Assembly (NCBI GenBank): GCA_035764445.1
Contig: DASTZF010000268.1
Coordinates: forward strand, 1 to 24,547
Source of the DNA: JAEUPI01 sp035764445
GTDB taxonomy: Bacteria > Pseudomonadota > Gammaproteobacteria > Burkholderiales > Burkholderiaceae_C
Length of the DNA: 24,547 nucleotides
Reading direction: 5' to 3'
In this document: positions 14,652 through 21,291 of the stretch, in pieces
Numbering within the stretch: position 1 is the stretch's first letter
Layout: each line of letters opens with the position of its first letter
Program-made: the position numbers and the translations under genes
Notes under the pieces: generated by a model
What the model was told of the DNA's origin: nothing
Database searches by the model: none
The model's input: only the letters and a program-made list of their open reading frames with translations

Positions 14652-15686
14652 ATGAAGTCCAAGGCCGCCCCGCCCCGTCGCACGCGCCGCCGCAGCGGTG
14701 CGGTGACGCTGCACGACGTGGCCAAGCTGGCCGGCGTGGCGCCGATCACGGCGTCGCGCGCGCTGAACTCGCCCGACCAGGTGTCCGACGACGTGCGCCA
14801 GCGCGTCGCCGATGCGGTGGCCAGGACCGGCTATGTGCCTAACCTGATAGCCGGTGGTCTCGCCTCGGCGCGCAGCCGCCTGGTCGCTGCGCTGGTGCCA
14901 ACGATCACCGGCCCGGTCTTCATGCCCACCGTGCAGGCGCTGACCGAGTCGCTTGCCGAACGCGGCTACCAGCTGATGCTCGGTCAGTCGGGCTACGACG
15001 AAGGCAGTCGCGAAGACGCGCTGCTCGAGGCGATCATCGGCCGCCGACCCGACGGCGTGGTGCTGACCGGCATCATGCACTCGGCGCAGGGACGGCAGCG
15101 GCTGCTGGCGTCGGGCATTCCGGTGGTCGAGACCTGGGACCTGACGACCACGCCGATCGACATGCTGGTGGGTTTCTCGCACGTCGACGTCGGCCGCGCG
15201 GTGGCCGACCACCTGCAGGCCCACGGCCGGCGTCGCCTGGCGGTGGTGGCCGGCAGCGACGAGCGCGCCGCGCGGCGCACCGGCGCGTTCGTGGCCGCGG
15301 CGCGCGCACGTGGGCAGGCCGACGTGCCGGTGGTCACCGTGCCGGCGCCGACCACGATGCACAGCGGGCGCGCCGCGATGGCGCAGCTCGCGCAGCGCCC
15401 GGGCGGCGTCGATGCCGTGTTCTGCAGCTCCGACATGCTGGCGATGGGTGTGCTGACGCAGGCGTTGGCCGCGGGCATCGAGGTGCCGCGGTCGCTTGCC
15501 GTGGTGGGCTTCGGCGACCTCGACTTTGCGGCCGACACGCTGCCGGCGCTGACCACCGTGCGCATCAACGGCGCGGGCATCGGGCGCCAGGCGGCGCACT
15601 TCATCGTCGAGCGCGCCGAGGGGCGCACCGTCGAGCCACGCATCGTCGACATCGGGTTCTCGATCGTCGAGCGCGACAGCGCCTGA
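14652..15686 (+). CDS. LacI-family transcriptional repressor, GntR-like, of the hexarate cluster
   Basis: A 344-residue DNA-binding protein with a basic N-terminal tail, then the LacI helix-turn-helix VTLHDVAKLAGVAPITASRALNSPDQVS (residues about 18-45) and hinge GYVPNLIAGGLAS, followed by a periplasmic-binding-protein fold effector domain (LVAALVPTITGPVF, RPDGVVLTG, VGFSHVDVGRAVADHL, DAVFCSSDMLAMGVL, AVVGFGDLDFA). The overall pattern is closest to the gluconate repressor GntR of E. coli. It precedes kdgD in the same direction with a 124-bp promoter region holding two copies of TGGTAGCGCTACCA; a third lies before its own gene. The palindrome has the central CpG expected for this family. The inducer is presumably a hexarate, its lactone or a pathway intermediate. 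No Shine-Dalgarno precedes the ATG; a four-codon frame (ATG at 14641) ends with its TGA overlapping this start. Confidence 0.93.
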   Translation: MKSKAAPPRRTRRRSGAVTLHDVAKLAGVAPITASRALNSPDQVSDDVRQRVADAVARTGYVPNLIAGGLASARSRLVAALVPTITGPVFMPTVQALTESLAERGYQLMLGQSGYDEGSREDALLEAIIGRRPDGVVLTGIMHSAQGRQRLLASGIPVVETWDLTTTPIDMLVGFSHVDVGRAVADHLQAHGRRRLAVVAGSDERAARRTGAFVAAARARGQADVPVVTVPAPTTMHSGRAAMAQLAQRPGGVDAVFCSSDMLAMGVLTQALAAGIEVPRSLAVVGFGDLDFAADTLPALTTVRINGAGIGRQAAHFIVERAEGRTVEPRIVDIGFSIVERDSA

Positions 15687-15729
15687 CGGCAGCGTCCACT
15701 CTGGTTGCGAGGCCTCTCACGGCGTCCTC

Positions 15730-15758
15730 TTGTCCCATCGATTTGGTAGCGCTATCAT
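15730..15758 (+). promoter_or_regulatory. sigma70-like promoter of the kdgD operon
   Basis: TTGTCC (15730-15735) and TATCAT (15753-15758) are separated by 17 bp. Transcription should start near 15765, about 45 nt ahead of the kdgD ATG. The first operator overlaps the -10 element and the second begins at the presumed start point, the classic layout for repression. Confidence 0.7.
15744..15757. promoter_or_regulatory. operator 1 (imperfect) of the kdgD promoter
   Basis: TGGTAGCGCTATCA, one mismatch from a perfect palindrome, overlapping the -10 element. Its centre is 22 bp from that of operator 2, about two helical turns, so two repressor dimers could bind the same face of the DNA. Confidence 0.75.
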
Positions 15759-15765
15759 AGTACTC

Positions 15766-15779
15766 TGGTAGCGCTACCA
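15766..15779. promoter_or_regulatory. operator 2 (perfect palindrome) of the kdgD promoter
   Basis: TGGTAGCGCTACCA is a perfect 14-bp palindrome with a central CpG, as in LacI-family operators. It lies at the presumed transcription start, 31 bp before kdgD. Confidence 0.82.
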
Positions 15780-15810
15780 ATCAATCACAACACCGAGACA
15801 CAAGCACCTC

Positions 15811-16725
15811 ATGACCACACCCCAAGAGCTGAAGGCGATCATCTCGTCGGGCCTGCTGTCGTTCCCACTCACCGACTTCGACGCCGAGTTGCGCTTTGCG
15901 CCGAAGCCGTATGCCGAACGCCTCGAGTGGCTGATGCCGTACGGCGCCACGGCGCTCTTTGCCGCCGGCGGCACCGGCGAGTTCTTCTCGCTCGAGCCGC
16001 AGGAGTACGCCGACGTGATCCGCACCGCGGTGCAGACCTGCCGCGGCCGCATGCCGATCATCGCGGGCGCCGGGGGCGGTACGACGCTGGCGATCCGCTA
16101 CGCGCAGCAGGCCGAAGCGCTGGGCGCGCACGGCATCCTGCTGCTGCCGCACTACCTCACCGAGGCCACGCAGCAAGGCCTGCTCGCGCACGTCGAAGCG
16201 GTGTGCGCGAGCGTGCGCTTCGGCGTCATCGTCTACAACCGCGGCGCGAGCCGCCTGACGCCCGAGTCGCTCGAGGTGCTCGCGCAGCGCTGCCCCAACC
16301 TGATCGGCTTCAAAGACGGCATCGGCGACATCGAGTCGTTCGTATCGATCCGCCGCCGGCTCGGTGAACGCTTCGCCTACCTCGGCGGTCTGCCCACCGC
16401 CGAGCTGTATGCCGGCGCCTACCAGGCGATGGGCTGCCCGGTGTACTCGTCGGCGGTCTTCAACTTCATCCCCAGGACCGCGATCGAGTTCTACCAGGCG
16501 CTGAGCAGCGGCGACACGGCTACCACCGATCGCCTGATCGACACCTTCTTCCTGCCCTACGTGGCGCTGCGCAACAAGGGCCAGGGCTATGCGGTCAGCA
16601 TCGTCAAGGCCGGCGCCCGGCTCGTCGGACACGACGCAGGGCCGGTGCGGCCCCCGCTGTCGGATCTGATGCCGCACGAAACCGATGCGCTGGCCCAGCT
16701 GATCGCCGAACTCGGCGCGCAGTGA
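15811..16725 (+). CDS. kdgD: 5-dehydro-4-deoxyglucarate dehydratase
   Basis: Converts 5-dehydro-4-deoxy-D-glucarate to 2,5-dioxopentanoate (alpha-ketoglutarate semialdehyde) with loss of water and CO2; a class I, Schiff-base TIM-barrel enzyme of the DapA/NAL superfamily. In the 304 residues I see GGTGEFFSL (residues 53-61), the catalytic tyrosine Y142 in VIVYNRGAS, the Schiff-base lysine K168 in NLIGFKDGIGD, and GLPTAELYAGAYQAMGCPVYSSAVFNF, all characteristic of KdgD rather than of dihydrodipicolinate synthase. The ribosome-binding site is weak. It is the first gene after the operator-containing promoter, followed 38 bp later by the Bug receptor gene and then gudD, whose product it consumes. 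The next enzyme, a 2,5-dioxopentanoate dehydrogenase, is not in the window. Confidence 0.96.
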   Translation: MTTPQELKAIISSGLLSFPLTDFDAELRFAPKPYAERLEWLMPYGATALFAAGGTGEFFSLEPQEYADVIRTAVQTCRGRMPIIAGAGGGTTLAIRYAQQAEALGAHGILLLPHYLTEATQQGLLAHVEAVCASVRFGVIVYNRGASRLTPESLEVLAQRCPNLIGFKDGIGDIESFVSIRRRLGERFAYLGGLPTAELYAGAYQAMGCPVYSSAVFNFIPRTAIEFYQALSSGDTATTDRLIDTFFLPYVALRNKGQGYAVSIVKAGARLVGHDAGPVRPPLSDLMPHETDALAQLIAELGAQ

Positions 16726-16763
16726 TCGTCTCTTCCTCTAACGCGATTTTGAGGAGACTCTTG

Positions 16764-17723
16764 ATGTACAAGGCTGTTGTAGCGTTCGCGCTCGGCGCGC
16801 TCGCCTCGCTGGCGCACGCGCAGGCGTGGCCCGGCAAGCCGGTGACGCTGGTCGTCCCGTTCCCGCCCGGTGGCTCCACCGACACGGTGGCGCGCGCACT
16901 CGGCCCCAAGCTGCAGGAGAAATACGGCCAGACGTTCCTGGTCGACAACAAGGCCGGCGCCACCGGCACGATCGGCGCCGGGCAGGTCAAGCGCTCGCCG
17001 CCGGACGGCTACACCTTCCTCGTCACGTCGCTCGGGCCGCTGGTGATCGCGCCGCACCTGATCAAGAACGTGCCGTACGACGCCGCCAAGGACTTCGACT
17101 TCATCACCGTCGCCGTGCAGGCGCCCAACGTGCTGGTGGTGCCCGCGAGCTCGCCGCACAAGAGCGTGGCCGACGTGATCGCGTTCGAGAAGGCGCACCC
17201 CGACAAGATGACCTTCGCGTCGTCGGGCAACGGCTCGTCGGACCATCTGACGGCCGAGTTGTTCTGGGTACAGACGGGCACCACCGGCAGCCACATTCCG
17301 TACAAGGGCGGCGCACCGGCGATCTCCGACCTGCTCGGCGGCCAGGTCGACGCGTCGTTCCAGAACATCAACGCGGTGGTTCAGCACATCAACGCCGGCA
17401 AGCTGCGCGCGCTGGCCGTCACCAGCGAGAAGCGCTCGCCGCTGTTGCCCAACGTGCCCACGCTGGCCGAGTCCGGCGTCAAGGGTGTCGACGTCTATTC
17501 GTGGCAGGCGGTGGTGGCACCGAAGGGCCTGCCGGCCGACGTGCGCACCAAGATGCACGATGGCATCGTCGCGGCGCTGAACGACCCTGCCATCAAGCAG
17601 CAGTTCACCGCGGTGGGCTTCGAGATCGTCGCCAACACGCCCGAACAGTTCGCCGCTTTCCAGCAGCGCGAGAACGCGCGCTGGAAGCAGCTGATCGACA
17701 CCCGCAAGATCACCGCAGACTGA
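16764..17723 (+). CDS. Bug/TctC-family periplasmic substrate-binding protein
   Basis: A 319-residue extracytoplasmic receptor. The signal peptide MYKAVVAFALGALASLAHA is followed by QAWPGKPVTLVVPFPPGGSTD, the family's substrate-binding loop, and by DNKAGATGTIGAG, PDGYTF, HIPYKGGAPAISDLLGGQVD and VPTLAESGVKGVDVYSWQAVVAPKGLP. GAGGAG at 16751-16756, 7 nt ahead of the ATG at 16764, fixes the start; an upstream in-frame ATG at 16722 overlaps the end of kdgD and lacks such a site. Family members bind carboxylates for TctAB tripartite transporters, or act as sensors when orphan. No TctA or TctB gene is present here. Its position between kdgD and gudD suggests a hexarate or lactone ligand. Confidence 0.94.
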   Translation: MYKAVVAFALGALASLAHAQAWPGKPVTLVVPFPPGGSTDTVARALGPKLQEKYGQTFLVDNKAGATGTIGAGQVKRSPPDGYTFLVTSLGPLVIAPHLIKNVPYDAAKDFDFITVAVQAPNVLVVPASSPHKSVADVIAFEKAHPDKMTFASSGNGSSDHLTAELFWVQTGTTGSHIPYKGGAPAISDLLGGQVDASFQNINAVVQHINAGKLRALAVTSEKRSPLLPNVPTLAESGVKGVDVYSWQAVVAPKGLPADVRTKMHDGIVAALNDPAIKQQFTAVGFEIVANTPEQFAAFQQRENARWKQLIDTRKITAD

Positions 17724-17732
17724 GCATCCGCC

Positions 17733-19067
17733 ATGAGCAGTGCCTCCACGCCGCGCATCACGCAGATGCGCGTGATCCCGGTCGCCGGCCGCGACAGCAT
17801 GCTGCTCAACCTGAGCGGCGCGCACGGCCCCTTCTTCACGCGCAACCTGCTGCTGCTGACCGACAGCGCGGGCCACACCGGCGTCGGCGAAGTGCCCGGC
17901 GGCGACAAGATCCGCCAGACGCTCGAGGATGCGCAGAACCTCGTCGTCGGCCAGCCGATCGGCGCTCACCAGGGCCTGTTGCAGATCGTGCAGCGCACCT
18001 TCGCTGATCGCGATTCCGGTGGCCGCGGGCTGCAGACCTTCGACCTGCGCACCACGATCCACGCCGTCACCGCGATCGAGAGCGCGCTGCTCGACCTGCT
18101 GGGCCAGCACCTCGAGGTGCCGGTGGCCGCACTGCTCGGCGAAGGCCAGCAGCGCGACGCGGTGGAGATGCTCGGCTACCTCTTCTACGTCGGCGACCGT
18201 ACGAAGACCGACCTGCCCTACCGCAGCGAGCCCGACGCCGACGACGACTGGTTCCGGCTTCGTCATGACACCGCGCTGACGCCCGAGGCGATCGTGCGGC
18301 TGGCCGAGGCGGCGCGCGAGCGCTACGGCTTCAACGACTTCAAGCTCAAGGGCGGCGTGCTGCGCGGCGAGGACGAGGTCGACGCGATCCGTGCGCTGCA
18401 CGAGCGCTTTCCGCAGGCGCGGGTGACGCTCGATCCCAACGGCGGCTGGCTGTTGAAGGACGCCATTCGCCTGCTGCGCGACATGCATGGCGTGATCGCC
18501 TACGCCGAAGACCCGTGCGGCGCCGAAGAAGGCTTCTCCGGCCGCGAGGTGATGGCCGAGTTCCGCCGCGCCACAGGCCTGCCGACCGCGACCAACATGG
18601 TGGCCACCGACTGGCGGCAGCTGGTGCATGCGCTGGCCCTGCAATCGGTGGACATTCCGCTGGCCGATCCGCACTTCTGGACCATGGCCGGCAGCGTGCG
18701 CGTCGCGCAGACCTGTCGCGACTGGGGCCTGACCTGGGGCTCGCACTCGAACAATCACTTCGACGTGTCGCTGGCGATGTTCACGCACGTCGGCGCCGCA
18801 GCGCCGGGCCGAGTGACCGCGATCGACACCCACTGGATCTGGCAGGACGGCCAGCGCCTGACCAAGGAGCCGCTGCGCATCGTCGGCGGCCACGTGCAGG
18901 TGCCCAAGAAGCCGGGCCTCGGCATCGAGCTCGACATGGCCGAGGTCGAGAAGGCGCACCGCCTGTACAACGAGCACGGCCTGGGCGCACGCGACGACGC
19001 CGCGGCGATGCAGTACCTGATCCCCGGCTGGACGTTCAATCCCAAGCGGCCCGCGCTGGTGCGCTGA
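17733..19067 (+). CDS. gudD: D-glucarate dehydratase (enolase superfamily)
   Basis: Dehydrates D-glucarate (and often L-idarate) to 5-dehydro-4-deoxy-D-glucarate, the substrate of KdgD. The 444 residues match GudD in length. Catalytic residues are in place: the KxK pair K204/K206 in NDFKLKGG, metal ligands D234 in VTLDPNGGW, E259 in YAEDPCG and N288 in PTATNMV, and the general base H338 with its neighbourhood WGSHSNNHFD paired with D312 (LADPHFW). The AEDPCGAEEGFSGREVMAEF segment and C-terminal IPGWTFNPKRPALVR are typical. It begins 9 bp after the Bug stop codon, implying co-translation in one operon, and is followed by the lactonase gene 51 bp later. The Shine-Dalgarno sequence is weak (GAG about 8 nt upstream), which fits reinitiation. 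Confidence 0.96.
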   Translation: MSSASTPRITQMRVIPVAGRDSMLLNLSGAHGPFFTRNLLLLTDSAGHTGVGEVPGGDKIRQTLEDAQNLVVGQPIGAHQGLLQIVQRTFADRDSGGRGLQTFDLRTTIHAVTAIESALLDLLGQHLEVPVAALLGEGQQRDAVEMLGYLFYVGDRTKTDLPYRSEPDADDDWFRLRHDTALTPEAIVRLAEAARERYGFNDFKLKGGVLRGEDEVDAIRALHERFPQARVTLDPNGGWLLKDAIRLLRDMHGVIAYAEDPCGAEEGFSGREVMAEFRRATGLPTATNMVATDWRQLVHALALQSVDIPLADPHFWTMAGSVRVAQTCRDWGLTWGSHSNNHFDVSLAMFTHVGAAAPGRVTAIDTHWIWQDGQRLTKEPLRIVGGHVQVPKKPGLGIELDMAEVEKAHRLYNEHGLGARDDAAAMQYLIPGWTFNPKRPALVR

Positions 19068-19118
19068 GCCGCGGGATCGCGACGAAGAAGATCACCCCAC
19101 CACCACGAGGAGACAGCA

Positions 19119-20225
19119 ATGCACGAGAAGATCCGACCCGTCACCCGCCGCACGGTGCTCCAGCAGGCCGGCGGCAGCGGCCTGGCCGCGATCGGCGTCG
19201 GCGCCTGGGCGCAGGCGTTCGATTTCAAGCCCAACCAGCGCTACCCCGATCCTGCGGTGCAGATCCTCGATACCTCATTCGCCAAGTACCGCATTTACAG
19301 CAGCACGCTCGAGCAGGTGGCCAGCGGCATGCGCTGGGCCGAGGGGCCGGTGTACTTTCCCGAGGGCGGCTACGTGTTGGTGAGCGACATCCCGAACAAC
19401 AGGATCATGAAGTTCAGCGAGAAGGACGGCAGCTTCACCGTTTTCCGCAGCCCGTCGAACTACGCCAACGGCAACACGCGCGATCGCCAGGGGCGGCTGG
19501 TCACCTGCGAGCACTCGGTGACGCGGCGCATCACGCGCACCGAGAAGGACGGCAAGGTCACTGTGCTGGCCGAGAGCTTCGAGGGCAAACGGCTCAACGC
19601 GCCCAACGACATCGTCGTCAAGGGTGACGACAGCATCTGGTTCACCGACCCGCTGTTCGGCATCAACGGCGAGTGGGAAGGCTCGCGCGCCAAGCCCGAG
19701 CAGGGCAACACCAACGTGTTCCGCCTGGGCTCCGACGGCAAACTCGCCGCGATGATCAGCGACCTCGTCAACCCCAACGGGCTGGCGTTCAGCCCCGACG
19801 AGAAGAAGCTCTACGTCGTCGAATGGAAGGGCACGCCCAATCGCAGCATCTGGAGCTACGACGTCGGCGCCGACGGCGCGAGCCTCTCCAACAAGACCAA
19901 GCTGATCGACGCCGCCGACCAGGGCTCGCTCGACGGCTTTCGCGTCGACCGCGATGGCAACCTGTGGTGCGGTTGGGGCAGCAACGGGGCGCTCGCCGCG
20001 GAGCCCGTCGAGGCGGGCGGCCGCAAGGTCTACCCGCTGCGCGGCCGCTCGGAGGATCTCGACGGCGTGATGGTGTTCAGCCCGCAGGGCAAGCCGCTGG
20101 CGTTCATCAAGCTGCCCGAGCGCTGCGCTAACCTGTGCTTCGGCGGACCGAAGAACAACCGCGTCTACATGGCGAGCTGCCACTCGCTGTACGCGATGTA
20201 CTTCGAGGCGCACGGCGCAACCTGA
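19119..20225 (+). CDS. SMP-30/gluconolactonase family lactonase with Tat signal
   Basis: A 368-residue six-bladed beta-propeller lactonase of the regucalcin/gluconolactonase group, probably hydrolysing a sugar-acid lactone such as glucaro- or galactaro-lactone in the periplasm. The N-terminus TRRTVLQQAGGSGLAAIGVGAWAQA is a twin-arginine signal. Residues at the positions of the divalent metal and active site of SMP-30 are present: E75 in RWAEGPVYF, N163 in LNAPNDIVV, N220 in VNPNGLAFSPDEKKLYV and D272 in GSLDGFRVDRDGNLWCGWG. GAGGAG 7 nt ahead of the ATG supports the start. As last gene of the cluster it would feed D-glucarate to GudD after uptake, consistent with the oxidative uronate route in which uronate dehydrogenase makes a lactone. 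No uronate dehydrogenase gene is seen here. Confidence 0.93.
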   Translation: MHEKIRPVTRRTVLQQAGGSGLAAIGVGAWAQAFDFKPNQRYPDPAVQILDTSFAKYRIYSSTLEQVASGMRWAEGPVYFPEGGYVLVSDIPNNRIMKFSEKDGSFTVFRSPSNYANGNTRDRQGRLVTCEHSVTRRITRTEKDGKVTVLAESFEGKRLNAPNDIVVKGDDSIWFTDPLFGINGEWEGSRAKPEQGNTNVFRLGSDGKLAAMISDLVNPNGLAFSPDEKKLYVVEWKGTPNRSIWSYDVGADGASLSNKTKLIDAADQGSLDGFRVDRDGNLWCGWGSNGALAAEPVEAGGRKVYPLRGRSEDLDGVMVFSPQGKPLAFIKLPERCANLCFGGPKNNRVYMASCHSLYAMYFEAHGAT

Positions 20226-20442
20226 CGGCGCGCCTCAACCACGGCGCGGCACGCTGGTGCCTCGGCAGATCGCGCCGCTCGAGGATGCGCGAGCGCAGGC
20301 TATGCGCATCGATCACACCGATCAGCTTCACGGGTTGCTCATGGCGTGCGCCGCGCGTTGGAGGCGGCCGAGATCGTAGGCCAGCCGGCTGAACGTGGGC
20401 TATCGCGCCCGGCTGCCCGCGGCGGCGCGCAAATCCAACCGC

Positions 20443-20472
20443 TTGACAAGGTGATCGCACCTGGCCAATACT
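20443..20472 (+). promoter_or_regulatory. promoter of the ArsR-SRPBCC pair
   Basis: TTGACA (20443-20448) and AATACT (20467-20472) are separated by 18 bp. Transcription should start about 20479-20480, which is the A of the ArsR ATG. There is no Shine-Dalgarno between promoter and start codon, so the message is predicted to be leaderless. Confidence 0.68.
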
Positions 20473-20489
20473 GAACCAAATGGTTCAGT
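20470..20489. promoter_or_regulatory. palindromic operator over the ArsR start codon
   Basis: ACTGAACC and GGTTCAGT are 8-bp inverted arms around AAAT, spanning the end of the -10 element to codon 4 of the ArsR gene. The core AACCAnnTGGTT resembles sites I associate with ArsR regulators paired with SRPBCC proteins. Binding here would block RNA polymerase and thus autorepress. Confidence 0.72.
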
Positions 20490-20929
20490 TTGAAGAGTCG
20501 CAGCTCGATCTCGTGTTCGGCGCGCTGGCCGACTCCACGCGCCGCAGCGTGCTGCGGCAGCTGGAACGCGGCGCCTGCACGGTGAGCGAGCTGGCGCTGC
20601 CACACGGCATGTCGCTCACCGGCTTCATGAAGCACCTGGCGGTGCTCGAGGCGGCCGGGCTGATCGCGCGCTCGAAGGAAGGGCGTGTGGTGAGCTGCGA
20701 GCTCGACGCTGCGCCATTGCAGGAGGCCTCGATGTGGATGGCCCGCTACGAGCGCTTCTGGACCGAGCGCCTTGACGCGCTCGGACGTTATCTCTATCAC
20801 CAACAGGAAGTCACACGATGGAAACAGTCACCCCCAGGCAAGAAGCCGCGGCCCAAGTACGCATCAGCCGCAACTACGGCGTCGCGCCGGAGAACGTCTG
20901 GCGTGCGTGGACCGACCCGCAAGCGCTGA
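20480..20929 (+). CDS. ArsR-family transcriptional regulator
   Basis: A winged-helix repressor of 149 residues: FGALADSTRRSVLRQLERG, then the recognition region VSELALPHGMSLTGFMKHLAVLEAAGLIARSKEGRVVSCELD. Only one cysteine (C33) is present and no metal-binding cysteine pair, so this is the metal-independent subgroup that accompanies SRPBCC/AHSA1 proteins. The family part ends around residue 106 (ERLDALGRYL). The last 37 residues are basic and lie in another frame over the start of the SRPBCC gene, an overlap of 112 bp where a few bases are usual; they may be an unconserved tail or the result of a frameshift. The start at 20480 sits inside the palindromic operator and has no ribosome-binding site. 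Confidence 0.92.
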   Translation: MVQFEESQLDLVFGALADSTRRSVLRQLERGACTVSELALPHGMSLTGFMKHLAVLEAAGLIARSKEGRVVSCELDAAPLQEASMWMARYERFWTERLDALGRYLYHQQEVTRWKQSPPGKKPRPKYASAATTASRRRTSGVRGPTRKR

Positions 20930-21285
20930 GCCAGTGGTTCGGCCCCGGCAACCCGACGATGACCTCCGCCGAGGTCGATCTGCGCGTGGGCGGCCGCTAC
21001 CGCATCGTCTTCAGGGGCGCGAGCGGCGAGATGAACGAGGTGTCCGGCGTCTATCAGGAGGTGGTGCCGCACAGCCGGCTGGTGTTCACCTGGGCCTTCA
21101 AGAGCACGCCCGATCGGGTGTCGCGCGTCAGCATCGAGCTGACGCCGCAGCGCGGCGGCACCGAGTTGCGCTTCGTGCACGACCGGTTCCACGACGAGGA
21201 CGCCCGCGTCAGGCACGAGCAGGGCTGGCAATATGGCTTCGCCAACCTCGACGCACTGATGCTGCGGGCCGCGCAGCACGCCTGA
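20818..21285 (+). CDS. SRPBCC (AHSA1-like) domain protein
   Basis: A 155-residue START/Bet v 1-like helix-grip protein of the Aha1 C-terminal-domain group, a fold that makes a hydrophobic ligand pocket. Typical segments are ISRNYGVAPENVWRAWTDPQALSQWFGPGNPTMTSAEVDLRVGG, YQEVVPHSRLVFTWAF, VSIELTPQRGGTELRFVHDRF and the C-terminal helix HEQGWQYGFANLDALM. No signal peptide; cytoplasmic. It is translationally overlapped with the ArsR gene and certainly co-transcribed. In such pairs the SRPBCC protein is thought to bind or process the compound sensed, but the ligand is unknown. It converges on the threonine aldolase gene with 6 bp between stop codons. Confidence 0.93.
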   Translation: METVTPRQEAAAQVRISRNYGVAPENVWRAWTDPQALSQWFGPGNPTMTSAEVDLRVGGRYRIVFRGASGEMNEVSGVYQEVVPHSRLVFTWAFKSTPDRVSRVSIELTPQRGGTELRFVHDRFHDEDARVRHEQGWQYGFANLDALMLRAAQHA

Positions 21286-21291
21286 GGCCGG

